The notes: a model not told the origin generated them from the letters alone. DNA of 64,000 bases from Tubulanus polymorphus (GCF_964204645.1 NC_134026.1:10878450-10942449); one strand, 5' to 3'. Positions 34,849-46,354 are shown, numbered from the stretch's first letter. Program-made: numbers and translations.

Positions 34849-36548
34849 CAAAGCCTACTAACTGGAATTATACCAGATGACCTAAAGATTGCAAAAGTTC
34901 GACCCCTCCACAAAAGCGGTGATACTGAGTTATTTAATAATTATCGTCCAATATCGATCTTGCCTTGTTTTTCAAAAATTTTAGAAAAAATTGTGTCTTA
35001 CCGAATAATCTCCTTTTTTGATAAATTTTCGATTATAAATCCAAGTCAATTTGGCTTCAGAAAAAATCACTCTTCTGCTATGGCATTAATTAAAATAGTC
35101 GATGAAATTCTAGATAATTTGGATAATAAAAAAACAACAATTGGAGTCTATACGACTCTGTAAATCACAGCATTTTATTAGATAAATTAAATTTCTATGG
35201 GATAAAGGGATTGGCTCTGTCATGGTTTAAAAATTATCTGGAAGATAGGCGTCAAGTAGTTCAACTATAAAATTATCAATCCGTACCGTTAAATACAACA
35301 ATAGGTGTACCCCAAGGATCAATTCTTGGACCCTTACTTTTTATAATCTATATCAATGATTGCATAAATGTCAGCGACACCATTAGACTACTTTTCGCTG
35401 ATGATACAAATGGTTTCGTCAGTGACTCTAACCCTATACGTTTAGTGCAAACTCTGAACCATGAACTTGATAAATTGGCTAAGTGGTTTCAATCCAACAA
35501 ACTATCTTTAAACTTAACAAAGACCCATTTCATGGTGTTCGGTTCTAAATTGCCCGATAATACCCCAATTCAAATAAATGGTCAAGTAATTAACAAGGTC
35601 CAAAATACTAATTTTCTAGGTATTCATGTTGATGAAAAGTTAAAATGGGATAGTCATATTGATTATGTTCGTGGTAAGGTTGCCCGCAGTGTGGGCATAT
35701 TAAATAGATTAAAACGCTCTTTACCTAAATGTATACTTATTCGTTTATATTTTAGTTTAGTTGAACCATACTTAAGTTACTGTAACATAGTTTGGGCAAG
35801 TAATTACAATATGAATTTGCAATCCTTAATCTTATTACAGAAACGTGCCGTGAGAATAATATCAGATTCCCATTACTTAGATCATAGTGATCCTCTTTTT
35901 AGTAGCTTAAATACTTTGAAAATCCATGAAATCAACAAATTACAGCTGGGTTGTTTTATGTTTAATTATGTAAATTCAAATACACTGCAGAGTTTTCAGA
36001 AATATTTTAGATTTAATTTTCAGGTCCATAGTCGTCAGACACGTAGTATAAATAATCTGCACGTACCCCATTATCGAACCCGTAAAAAACAATTTTCGAT
36101 AAAAGTTTCTGGTCCAACTTTATGGAATTCCTTAGCAGTCGAACTAAAAAAATCTAAAAGTATTAATATATTTAGGAAACACTATAAAAGACCGTTAATC
36201 GGGTAAAAACCACCCTCTCATAATGCGATGTATTATGATTGTGTAGTTAAACGCTATTTGATGTATTGAAATTATTTATACTGTCATATACTGCTTGATA
36301 TATGTCTCCTGTTTATTACGTGTGTGTGTGCGTGCGTGCATGCGTGTGTGTATGTTCGCGTGTGCGTGCATTTTTTTCGAGTTAGGGGGCCCGGATTCGT
36401 ATAAGTCACTTTTTGACTTCTCTGGGTCTCCTGCATTTTCATAATTGCGCTTCATTGTAAAAAAATTCATGCGAAACCCTGTAAACTTTTCTATTTTATA
36501 ATGTAATTTTGAATTGCAAAATAAATTCAATATTCAATATTCAATATA
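34849..36548 (+). mobile_element. 5'-truncated CR1/Jockey-like non-LTR element
   Basis: It starts inside the reverse transcriptase (LTGIIPDDLKIAKVRPLHKS). Motifs follow: NYRPISILPCFSK, FGFRKNHSS, then after a frame break VPQGSILGPLLF and LLFADDTN, and an intact 253-codon tail (35445-36206) with FLGIHVD, YCNIVW and PTLWNSL. A frame break near 35160 and a stop near 35268 kill it. The 3' UTR ends in a (TTCAATA)n-type tail at about 36548. AAGGT occurs at both ends (34844-34848 and after the tail), a possible 5-bp duplication. Confidence 0.85.
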
Positions 36549-37593
36549 AGGTCTCAAAAGGTCATTGGCGCTATAATTTTTGTAATATCTATTTTAAAGT
36601 TTAATACAATCCCGATAATCTATTGAAGCATTTGTCATCGTAATTTTACCGATTATTATGTTAATGCACCTATGGCTGAAAATGATACATTGTTTTTCTG
36701 CAGCGGCCAGGTCGGAAGGATCATGCTGAAAATTTATGAAAATAGACTGCTCGTGACCAGGTCCCTTCGAGATACTGTTGTGAATTTAATCTAAAAATTA
36801 AATTCGGCCTGCCGGGTGCAAATAAAACTTGATTTGACCTCATATGGGCGACTGAGCGGAACCAATCCGATGAATCCTCTGTAAATAAATGATTCGTAGC
36901 GTGACGGTTGTTGATTTTCACAGCGATTGAATTGAACACGAGGCTTTTTGACACGTATTTTATTTCAGGAAAAACTTTGGTTTACCATGCATATGATTAA
37001 AAACTTTCTTCTCAAGCCACGTTAGGAGTATAGTGTTGGGTTGTTCTTTTGACTCAATGTCGAACCATTGTACCTGGTATTTGCATAGAACTACAGTGTA
37101 CAAACGGGGATGCCCACTCCAACTCTTCATATAGTTCTATGGTATTAGGTACCGGTAATATGGCAATATGTCACTTGATAACATTGATATAGTAACATAA
37201 TAGTCAGTAGGTTTTAAATGCATACTCGGAAATTTCAATCTTAGTTTTTATCTGAAAAAGATTCCATAATTTGTTTGAAAAAAATAAATCCGGCAGTGTA
37301 GACTTTCCGCAAATCTGTGTTTTTTTTCTAAATTGTGATCAAACAAGAAAACTAATTTGAAAATATAGCTGCAAGCAGCGATAACGGGTTTCAGCCTTTC
37401 TGGCGGATAGAATTTCGTACAGGGGGGATGAGAGCAAAGATTTCACCCGAGATCAGTTCGTAACATTCCGCTTTTTTGAAGGAGCGCCACCTAGGGGTCA
37501 GCTCACAACATGGATATTTTGACCCACATGTGCTCTACGCGCATGTGCTACTACGCACAAAGTGCATTTTGCAAAGACATTTTGCTGGCCTGC
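36549..37593. other. Unassigned; transposon-end motif at 37370
   Basis: No gene is supported. TGCAAGCAGCGATAACGGG at about 37378 is the inverse match of 18764-18793, likely the end of a dispersed element. On the minus strand at 37484-37497, CCCCTAGGTGGCGC is CTCF-like. An acceptor followed by RPGRKDHAENL and a stop at about 36704 is noted only as a weak exon candidate. Confidence 0.35.
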
Positions 37594-37896
37594 AATCATT
37601 CTTTATCGGTGCAGTGGGTAGGTATTTTCAACTGACTTTGTTCTTCTATGACATCACCAACGCCGCTTCGTCACGATGTGATGTACAGAGGACCTCCAAT
37701 TTGTAATGTGCGTGATGTATAAACTGATTTTAGACCGCTTATCGACGACAAAAAGTTATCACCGACGCTGACATTTTTTGACGCTAACTAGTGTGACCCG
37801 CCTTATGGACGGACCAATTCAATTCAATAAAAAGAAAACGCGTACCGGTACAATAAGTAAATAAACCGCTGTTGATTTTTCGTAGTATTGATATCC
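37594..37896 (+). repeat. Dispersed repeat R, copy A
   Basis: From CAATCATTCTTTATCGGTGC to GATTTTTCGTAGTATTGA this aligns with 39361-40073, except that copy B there has two later insertions. Both copies end at the same TATTGA. No ORF is present. Copy A is followed by unrelated sequence, copy B by the truncated GPCR duplicate, so the shared end is a true element boundary. Confidence 0.7.
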
Positions 37897-38018
37897 ACGA
37901 ACAAAACAAATACTATTATAGAATGTTTAAAAGGAACTGGTTTTAATAACAGTATGAACAAGAGGACCATAAGGTCGAAGACAGTGCATGAGGAGTGCAT
38001 CAGTTTTATTAGTGAAAG

Positions 38019-38050
38019 CAGGGAGGTGGGAGTGAACTCCCACCTCCCTG
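38019..38050. repeat. 32-bp near-perfect palindrome
   Basis: CAGGGAGGTGGGAGT, two bases, then its exact inverse. GTGAAAGC flanks it on both sides as a direct repeat. A 15-bp GC-rich stem with a 2-base loop would form a cruciform or RNA hairpin. No known element is recognised. Confidence 0.8.
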
Positions 38051-38721
38051 GTGAAAGCAATTCACGCGTTTCCAGGTTCTTTTAACCATTATGGACATTT
38101 TCCCCTAGACAAAAGTGGTCCTATTTTCCCCAAGTCCTGAAAAATTCTTTCTTTGAGGAATTGTGAAAATAAACTGATTATTTTTTTCAAAAGACATTAT
38201 AATGTTCTTATTTTAGTTTATTTCAATATAACGGTTTTTTCAATAATAAAATGCGTGGATCTACATTCCCTAAAAAGCATAGTGTAATCGTCCCAGACAT
38301 CCTACCCACCCTATTTCCCATAATGGTATAGTCCGGCACGTTAACTAATGAAACTTGTGTTCTCTGTGCATGTGATGATTCGATGAATGAAGTTCATGTG
38401 CCAGGCACTACTACTAGTGGGAGATTTTATTACCACAAAGACCACATGGTAACATAGGAATGCACCTAAAATGCCTCTAAAAATCCTCAAAACTTGGGCT
38501 TGACGCCTGATGTGCTCGACTTGGCATAGATTCGCTTGTACAATTTTTTCGCAAATAATGAGAACGGACATTTTTTAACGATCACGGAAACCGTGCGTAT
38601 CTCATTATATCTTTTTTTCTAGTACCGCGCGCCGAACAGTTGTTCTTTCGTCAGTCAATCGGAGTCGGCCTGTGTTTATACGAGGCGGGACGCATATGGG
38701 CGGCCATCCCCGCCAAAAAGA

Positions 38722-38857
38722 CAAACTTCCTGTTTTCGTGAAAATGACATCAATGCGTGAAAATGTCAGTAGGCGGCGCTGTATATCTAAAAGATAAACT
38801 CGTGTTTTCGTAAAAAAGACATCGATGCATAAAAATATCTGTAGGTGGCGATACTAG
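38722..38857. repeat. Tandem duplication with two CTCF-like cores
   Basis: Two imperfect copies of a unit of about 70 bp, each with TGTTTTCGT, a GACATC.ATGC stretch and a GTAGG[CT]GGCG core (38767-38780 and 38839-38851). The cores fit the CTCF consensus loosely. Confidence 0.45.
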
Positions 38858-38884
38858 GGCATAGTTGTAAACCGGAAATTAATT

Positions 38885-39078
38885 ACTTTTAATGGAAAAT
38901 AAAAGTAATTGAAATTGAATCAAGGTCGCATGGAAGTTCCTTGCTGCAGTGTACCTGTATCGAATATCGTGCTCGCCGATTATAATAGTATCTGTATCTT
39001 TATCTGACTTTATTCATAGGAATGTTTATCCAAACGACCTTGATTCAATTTCAATTTATTTTATTTTATCTATTAAGT
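38885..39078. mobile_element. Foldback/MITE element
   Basis: A perfect 22-bp inverted pair begins AATTGAAATTGAATCAAGG (38907-38928) and is mirrored at 39035-39056. Weaker inverted similarity extends outward about 15 bp on each side. The interior of about 105 bp has no ORF. The target duplication is not clear. Confidence 0.65.
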
Positions 39079-39380
39079 AAGCGCATATTCGGTTATTATT
39101 AGTTCCGAAAAAAAGTCGACTAGATAAGAAAACCGAATTTGGCCCAAAGCACAAATTTGGCCTATAGGGTAAACTATGCAGGAGGGAAGGCCTTATAGTG
39201 TTACTATTAGTAGAGGAGTGACAAGTCAGTCTGACAAGTCAAGCGATCAGATGGGGACTACAATTCACATATGAAATTGACGTCCAATAACTATTATAAA
39301 AACATAATCACGAACGGTACCATCACTCCCCATTACTGACTGTCACTGGTGTCTGGCTAGCAATCATTCTTTATCGGTGC

Positions 39381-39707
39381 CATCCTCGCTTGCCAGGGGT
39401 CCGGTATCACTCCCGAACTCGCTTCCACCAGCCCCCTGGCCTCACGAAGCGTGATTTCATTACTGGCGCTGTTGCACGTGACGTCATATATCGATTTGCG
39501 AAACACTTCCTTGTTCGGTAAAACGTTCGCTGATTGGTCAATTTAACGGGAAAACCAACAGAAGTCTACTGACGGTTTGTTACATGCGCTGTGATTGGTA
39601 CGACCGAATTCTGGTCGGCTAGTAACGACTCCAACGACTCGTGAGGTCAAGGGGTTCGGGGAACAGCTTTAGCGTAGTGGGTTCGAATCCCTTGACGGGT
39701 GAAGATG
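39381..39707. mobile_element. Small DNA element, 9-bp target duplication, carries tRNA-like B box
   Basis: TATCGGTGC lies at both sides (39372-39380 and 39708-39716). The ends are similar inverted repeats: CATCCTCGCTTGCCAGGGG against CATCTTCACCCGTCAAGGG. A 9-bp duplication is typical of Mutator-like elements, so a non-autonomous MULE is inferred. Near the right end, GTCAAGGGGTTCG and CGAATCCCTTGAC form a hairpin that holds a perfect B box, GGTTCGAATCCC. No transposase is encoded. Confidence 0.65.
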
Positions 39708-39919
39708 TATCGGTGCAGTTGGTAGGTATTTTCAACTGACTTTGTTCTTCTATGAGATTTCCATCGCCGCTGCGTCACGATGTGATGTACATGTACAAGG
39801 GACCTCCAATTTGTAATGTATGTGATGTATAAACTGACTTTAGACCGTTTAATATCGACGATAACAAGGTATCACCGACGCTGATATTTTCTGACGCTAA
39901 CTAGTATGACCCGCCTTTT

Positions 39920-39978
39920 AGACTGGTTACCGGTCTCTATCTTCAATTTCATATTGAATGGGACAGGCAACCAGTCTA
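39920..39978. mobile_element. 59-bp foldback insertion
   Basis: Absent from copy A of the surrounding repeat. It is flanked by an 11-bp direct repeat ACCCGCCTTTT (39909-39919 and 39979-39989). The insert's ends pair: TTAGACTGGTTACC (39918-39931) against 39966-39979 with one mismatch. Confidence 0.65.
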
Positions 39979-40073
39979 ACCCGCCTTTTGGACCGGACCA
40001 ATTCAATGCAATTAAGAAAACACGTACCGGTACAATAAATAAATAAACCGCTGTTGATTTTTCGAAGTATTGA

Positions 40074-40373
40074 GTCTTAGTCGTTTCGACAAGTGCCGCA
40101 TTTTTGATTTTGTCATTTTTGAATTGTCTTACGCAACTTCTGTTGTTAGAATATGGACACCATGCTAAGACAACCATGTATTACCTTTCTCACTGCGATG
40201 GGTTGTATGGAGTTTTCATTTTAACTAGCAATTCAATTTCTGTAGTCCTGAAAAATGCAAACCATGTCGTTAACGGTTTCATTCTCTTGTGCAGCAGCAA
40301 CTTCAGAAATGACATAAATGTCGGTGCATCCGAGTGTATGATTAAACGAAGAACTAACGGTGTTGTCGAGAAA
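40074..40373 (+). pseudogene. Truncated duplicate of the GPCR gene (TM6 to C-terminus)
   Basis: It encodes the last 97 or so residues of the receptor at 48445-49446, starting in TM6 (VVSTSAAFLILSF), with TM7 and the tail RRTNGVVEK and stop. In the aligned stretch only one residue differs (GASE against GASD). The 5' two thirds are missing. The sequence upstream is dispersed repeat R. It is part of the left arm of a large inverted duplication, and with no start or promoter it should be non-functional. Confidence 0.9.
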
Positions 40374-41171
40374 TAGGTAAATTAAGAGATTTCAAAAGAG
40401 CCCTATACAAACGAAACAGTTTTTTTTTGTATCACACACGTGATCGGCAATATATCAAAACAAGAAAAATTTGCAAAACGATGAGCAAATCGGAAATTAA
40501 TCAACTACAATATATAATAAATCATGTCGCTAGAATAGACAAAGAATTTTTGTTGTTGTGTTTCCTTGCTTTTTGTCGCTGGTCAAGTAGCAAACTATTT
40601 TTCATATTAAGTCCTCTTTAAGGATTTAAGATAACAGTAGACTAATGCAACGTTAAAATTTCAGTGGTTTAATGTTTCGTTAAAGAACTGTCCTCATCGT
40701 CCTACAGTTTATGGCCTCACAATTTTCACATTAAAACAGGGAAAATGATGGTATTGTGACGGAACCGTATTAATAACGATACTTGATTCAATATATCTAT
40801 GATCAGAATTATGATCTACGATGATTTACTGATTACGTTGTTCAAAACTATGAAGACAACAAATTATGATTATGATCAATCAAACTTTAATCTAAACGTA
40901 ACACACGACTATCGATTCGCCGAATTGGTGGCCATCTATTATCAATAAATATATAATATTTTCTCGAATTTCTTAAATCAAAATGCATCTCAAAAACTAT
41001 ATTTTTTATTGAAAACCCTTTAAATATAAAACCAGTTTCTTCCAAGTCGAAAACCCGGAATAAGGCTAAATTAAGATACATTGTTCGTCATTTTTCGGAG
41101 CAACATTTTGCGATTTCACCAGAATTACACTCATTTTTCAAATCACAAAAAAAATGTTCAACCGTTCAACC

Positions 41172-41280
41172 TGTGACGTTTCCTGACCGATTATCAATGA
41201 ACTACAATGCCATTCATTGTACTCAAAACGGAAGTGAATTTATTCAGTCAAACTAATTACCGAAAGCTACATACATCACA
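41172..41280 (-). repeat. 3' LTR of the gypsy element
   Basis: Identical to 46355-46463; TGTGA...TCACA ends. At 109 bp it is unusually short for a gypsy LTR. Confidence 0.95.
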
Positions 41281-41389
41281 CTTCTCCACACCAGTTAAAA
41301 AAAAACTAAGCATTATCTTAAAATGCATAAGCTCCATATTAACATCTTGTAAGTGTAATAAAAGAAAAACTGACATAATAAAACCACAT

Positions 41390-41888
41390 TTAAGTTTCTT
41401 CGATCAGCCTCTTAGGTGGTACAGAAACACGACAGGATTTCCTGACACTTATAGGAATACTATGGGCTTGGGGTTGATCAGAAACTGAATCACCAAAATC
41501 ACCTGAGTTTCTAACTCCACTTTCGACATCTGGGCTTGAACCTTGTTGAGTACCCAGATCAGTACTGACTGGAGGTACCGCTGGTACAGTAACACTAGGC
41601 ATATCATATTGTCGATTATCTACATCATCCACACGACTACTATTTACATGAACATTTTCACTACAGGGAAATAAGTGATCAATGTGACAATAACGATATC
41701 TGCCACCAACCCTAACTAGGTAGGTAAGAAGACCTTTCCTGTGAATAATTACACCTGGAAATTATTTTTCAAGACCTCTCACATTAGATTTAACCATAAC
41801 ATTTTGTTTCTCAACAAACTCTCTAGGTTTTGATAATACAGAATCATGATATCTCCTCTGAATATCCTGCTTTGCACAAATTTTGGTA
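41390..41888 (-). pseudogene. Gypsy integrase C-terminal end
   Basis: It continues the integrase after the nested DNA element: IQRRYHDSVLSKPREF, a stop in NVRGLEK-stop-FPGV, a GPY/F-like module (LTYLVRVGGRYRYCHIDH), then a Pro/Ser-rich end VRKSCRVSVPPKRL and stop at 41390. Confidence 0.75.
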
Positions 41889-41890
41889 TA

Positions 41891-42728
41891 CAGTCAAACC
41901 CGCTTTATTCGGATCACTCGGGACCGCTAAAATTCGTCCGAGTTATGTGAAATCCGAATTAAATAGATAGCCTTTTGTGTAGCAATTTACCATGCCTCTA
42001 CCATTGAAAATGACAACAATGAGTGTTGCACTTTAATCGAAACAAAATATCAATCTTTATTGTATGTATTATTACATTGTATCATGAATAACCTATACGC
42101 CATCGCAAATAAACAGTCTCAATCGTTTTTCACAAAGAAGGCAGAAATCAATGTCTGCTTGGCGCGTTTCAGGACGTCCCGTCGAAGAAAATTCTCATAT
42201 TTCCGAGAGAAAACCAATACTCCATCAACTAATTTCTCGTCGGTAGACTTGGCCAGTGCAAATCTGTTTAGAACATCCAAAGCCCCATGAACGTCGGTGA
42301 CTGTCGGGTTGGGCTTTAATATTACAGCACACTGTAAGGCCTACTATCGCAACAATCGATACCGTTAGCCTATTCTAATAGACTGTTGCCTGATCGTATA
42401 CTGTATATTGCAACGCAGCGACGCGTAATGCAGCACATCACTATGACTATCGAGCGTGGATTGCATCATGTCGCGTCGCACGGCACTGTCGCTTTGCTCT
42501 GTTCAATATCAAAATTTATCACACGAATAAAGTGGTAAGATTTCAAAGGAAATGGACAAATGGGACTTGAAAATTCATCCGGAGTAGCCGAAAATCCGAA
42601 TAATACGAACCGAATTAAGTGAAATTTTTGTAAGGTATTATAATAAGAAACTGAAGGGAATTTTAAAAATCATCCGAGATACGTCAAAATCCGAGTAAAA
42701 CCGATCCGAATGAAGCGGGCTTGACATG
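41891..42728. mobile_element. Pogo-like DNA element in the integrase gene
   Basis: The ends CAGTCAAACCCGCTTTATTC and, inverted, CATGTCAAGCCCGCTTCATTC, are flanked by TA (41889-41890 and 42729-42730). On the minus strand from about 42345 to 42118 one frame reads NPTVTDVHGALDVLNRFAL, FSRKYENFL and ends AFFVKND-stop. This could be the C-terminus of a pogo/Tigger-type transposase, which would make the element an internally deleted copy, not a pure MITE. Confidence 0.7.
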
Positions 42729-43960
42729 TACATATCAGGTTTAATAAGTGACAGCCTAGACCTTAACTGTCGTTTCCTGAAAAGTTCAGCTGGAGATCTA
42801 CCTGTTATCGAGTGTGGTGTTGTTCGATACATGAACAAAAAGTTATCCAGTCTTTTCGACGAATCAACCTTATCAACTCGCTGCATCAAAATGTGTTTCT
42901 TGAGCGCTCGTTTAACTATTTGTACTGACCTTTCGGCCGCCCCATTTAAGCTTGGGCTATAAACAGGTACTGGTGTATATTTGACACCATTATTACATAA
43001 GCAGTCATGGAATACCTCCGAATTGAATGGGGGCCCATTGTCACTGACCAACTCCTTAGGTAATCCCTCACGAGCAAAAACACTTCTCAAGGTATCAATT
43101 ACTTTTGGTGCAGCTGTTGATGACATCATAAAACATTCCAACCACTTAGAGAAACTATCAACAATAATGAGGTAATGTTTGCCTTCAAGTTCACCAAAAT
43201 CTATATGAATCCTATCCCATGGACCATTTGTTGGTCGCCATGGCAACAAAGGTACCTTAACCGGATCATTTCTCATACTAAGACACAATTGACAGTTTTG
43301 TACTAAATTTTCAATATCTTGATCAATGCCAGGATACCACAAATAATTTCTTGCTAAAGACTTGATACCAACAATACCAAAATGTTCCGAGTGCAACTCA
43401 TCCAACATGATCTGTTTGAACTTTGGTGGTATAACAACTCTCATTCCCCAAAGTATGCAACCCTGATCCACAGATAATTCATTTCTGCGCCTAAAATAAG
43501 GCAAAATATCAGGATCGTTGCAGTGATTAGGCCAACCATTAAGTATATATTGATAAACTTTTGACATTGTTGGATCTTTTCTAGTCTCAGACTCAATGTC
43601 TGCAGCATTAATATGTAACATATTAACATACGTAAAATAATTAATATCCAGTTCCACTGCTTCCATCTGAGCATTAGGATTAGGAAATGTAGACAACATA
43701 TCACAGTTTTCTTGATCTTTACCACTTCTATGTACAATTTCGTAATCGTATGCCATTAAAATAAGTGACCACCTTTGCAGACGCAGAGCTGCCAGGGCCG
43801 GAACTCCTGTTTTTGAACCAAAAATTGTTACAAGAGGTTTGTGGTCGGTGACCAACAGAAACTTTCTACCGTATAGATATTTGTGGAAGTGCTTGACTCC
43901 ATAAATGATTGAAAGAGCCTCACGTTCAATTTGGGAGTAATTGCGTTCTGCAGGAGTCAA
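42729..43960 (-). pseudogene. Gypsy RNase H and integrase, 3' end cut off by a DNA element
   Basis: Open from TPAERNYSQIEREALSIIYG (RNase H; TDHKPL) through the integrase zinc domain (HSEHFG...H, CQLC) and the catalytic core: IDFGELEGKHYLIIVD (first Asp), LVSDNGPPF (second Asp), LNGAAERSVQ (Glu), RTTPHSITGRSPAELF. At 42729 the frame runs into a pogo-like element. The rest of the integrase C-terminus (GRYRYCHIDHLFP, about 41650-41700) and the end of pol at 41390 lie beyond it. Confidence 0.9.
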
Positions 43961-43964
43961 ACTA

Positions 43965-44959
43965 CGATTACCAAATGCTATGGGCTTCTCTGATCTATCT
44001 GGAAACCTTTTAGAAAGAATCGCACCTATACCATATGGATTCGCATCACAGCCTAGAACTAGCTCTGCCTTGGGGTCAAAATGTACTTATAACTGGATAC
44101 TTGTCAACAACCTTTTTGACTCTAAAAATGCCTTTTCACATTCTGAACTCCACACATATTTAACATCCTTTTTGAGAAGTTGATGTAAAGGATACAATAA
44201 CTTAGACAGGTTTGGTAAGAATTTACCATAATGATTCAACATGCCAAGGTAGTACGCAACTCAGAAACACTACTAGGAATAGGTACTGCATGTATAGCTT
44301 CAACATTCTTGGATGTTGGATGAATACCTTCACTATCTACATTGTGACCTAAATACTCTACTTCAGGTACAAAGAACCGAGACTTTCTAGAACTTGCAGT
44401 AACATTATGTTTACGTAATCTACTAAAAATTTCTCTCAACAATCTCACATGTTCTTCTGCAGTAACAGTAGCAAGCAATATATCGTCTTGGCTTGCTGCT
44501 GCCTGCGGAATACCTACGAGCAGTTTGTCCATAAATCTCTGAAAAATAGCTGGAGATGTTTTAACTCCAAATGGTAAACGGTTGTACCTAAAAAGACCAA
44601 ATGGTGTATTAACAGTGCATAATTCTCTGGACTTATCAGATAATTCCAATTGAAGATACGCGTTTGAAAGATCGATCTTTGAAAAGTATTTACAACCATT
44701 TAGTTTTGAGAAAAATGTCCTCTGGTGTTGGCAGGGGATAAGGATCACTATCTATCAAATTGTTGATAGACACCTTAAAATCACCACAAATTCTCACATT
44801 GTCATCCTTTTTTGGGACAACTACAATTGGACTTGAGTATTTGCTAGTCTCAACTCTACTCATAACATTCATTTCAACAGATATTTTAAGATTGTTTTCT
44901 ACCTTGTCTAATAATGCATACGGTATAGGTCTAGCTCTGAAAAATATACCATCGGTTTC
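43965..44959 (-). pseudogene. Gypsy reverse transcriptase, frameshifted
   Basis: VETSKYSSPIVVVPKKD and VRICGDFK lie in one frame to about 44690. Then, after a frame change, YFSKIDLSNAYLQLEL, FGLFRYNRLPFGVKTSPAIF, the catalytic SQDDILLA (Tyr of the usual YLDD replaced) and VEYLGHNV. A further frame change near 44240 leads to GKFLPNLSKLLYPL and into the RNase H region. Two or more frame breaks. Confidence 0.85.
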
Positions 44960-45958
44960 CTATTTAAGTTCTATCTCTGCAGTGTAACCCTTGATTGGCT
45001 CTTTATGAGCTTGAAAAATATCTCTGTACTCATCGACCAACCTTGACACTTGACCTTTATAATCATTGACATCAAATGAAGTTACAGAGAATAATTCAGA
45101 CCAGTTTAGTTTAATAATGCTAAGCCAATTTCTGCCTAAAAGAGGAGGCTTGTTCATCGCCTTTACAACAATGACAGGCAGATAGTATTTCTGACCTTTA
45201 TACTCAACCAAAGCCTGAAAAGAACCTAACACAGTGATATTTTCACCTGAGTAACTAGCAAGTTTTACATTTGACCTTGACAATTTTATGTCAGAAAATT
45301 TCTCTTTATATAAACTCTCAGGAAAAATTGTGGTTGATGCGCCTGTATCTACCAAAAGATTAACTCTAACCTCATTGACAAAAATATCAACATTTACATT
45401 ATTACAATTGCCAGTTGGACCATTCACGGTGTACAAGTCGTCAAAACTAGTGTTGTAATCATAATCTGTATCGGCAACAGAATTTTCTTGAAGATACGAA
45501 GTAGCACCACCATGAAACGATCTGCTTGTACGATTGTTAACACGACCGGCGGTTTTTCTCCTATCAGTGTTTTTCAAATTTGTACGACACGCTTTCGCAA
45601 TGTGTCCAGTTTTATGACATTTGTGACATTCAGATCCACGAAATCTGCAACTGTCCGCTAAATGTCCGTTTCCGTGACAACGATAACACTGTTGATTAAT
45701 CTGCGGCTTTCTACCAAAGTTATTATTATTATTGCCGGTACGCGATTTGACCATATTAACATCGCCTTCACCGGGATTTGAAGTCGACCCGACTGACATC
45801 TCCTTTGACACCAGGGATGCCGTTTCCATAGCAAGGGCATCCTTACATGCGTCTTTCCAAACTAATTTTGACGAACCAAGTAGTTTTTTGCGGATTGGTT
45901 CGCTTCTAATTCCAGCGACAAACTCGGAGTTGATCCTCCAGGGATCCTCCAAACTCAC
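44960..45958 (-). pseudogene. Gypsy nucleocapsid, protease and start of reverse transcriptase
   Basis: One open frame with two CCHC knuckles (CYRCHGNGHLADSC, CHKCHKTGHIAKAC), then an aspartic protease with LLVDTGASTTIF and the partner segment LLGRNWL, then VDEYRDIFQ leading into the reverse transcriptase. It ends at an in-frame TAG (44960-44962) directly before the reverse-transcriptase palm, and the same frame continues afterwards. This is either a mutation or a readthrough site; the other lesions favour mutation. Confidence 0.88.
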
Positions 45959-46305
45959 ACGACAAAGTAAGTTTCTTCAGCGCTACAATGTATTCTGACA
46001 AAGTCTCTGTCGAGGACTGGCGCCTCAAATTTGTACCGTTCACCCATTGTTGTGGATGGAGGTTTGTGGTGCAAGGCTGTGAGATCATCGTATTTTTCAT
46101 CCGAAGGAGCCTTTGGCATGGTTAGATTTACTAAAAGTTCGAAAGTTTCAGGTTTAATCATTGATAGAAGGACGTCCGTTTTGCTTTCATTTGCAATTTT
46201 ATTTACCCTCATCCACGCCTCGAGTCTACATTGGTAGTTTTTCCATTCTTCCTTTTGCGGAGAATACTCATTTATCGAACCGATATAAGCAGAAGCCATA
46301 CTCAT
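45700..46305 (-). pseudogene. Gypsy gag, matrix/capsid part
   Basis: The probable start is MSMASAYIGSIN at 46305. The capsid-like stretch can be followed through EEWKNYQCRLEAWM, then across at least two frame changes (near 46005 and 45935) through SEYIVALKKLTLSCEFG, LEDQLR and FVAGIRSEPIRKKLL, the usual gypsy gag pattern. As written it cannot make one protein. Confidence 0.8.
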
Positions 46306-46354
46306 TCCTTCTATACTCGGATGGAGAACGATATTAAGTTTTCCTCGTCGCCAA

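Larger units (their letters stand above)
39361..40073 (+). repeat. Dispersed repeat R, copy B, with two insertions
   Basis: It matches copy A at 37594-37896. It is interrupted by a 327-bp element (39381-39707) at TATCGGTGC and by a 59-bp foldback (39920-39978). Its end coincides with the breakpoint of the truncated GPCR copy at 40074, so this repeat probably cut off the 5' part of that gene copy. Confidence 0.7.

Noticed and set aside
36704-36738. Short terminal exon RPGRKDHAENL after a TTTTTCTGCAG acceptor
   Set aside because: Eleven codons with no partner exon; not enough evidence.
37888-38085. 65-codon plus-strand frame
   Set aside because: It ends inside the 32-bp palindrome and has no recognisable domain or splice context.
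44960-44962. In-frame TAG as a programmed readthrough site in the gypsy pol
   Set aside because: The copy has several other frame breaks, so an ordinary disabling mutation is more likely. A comparison with sibling copies would settle it.
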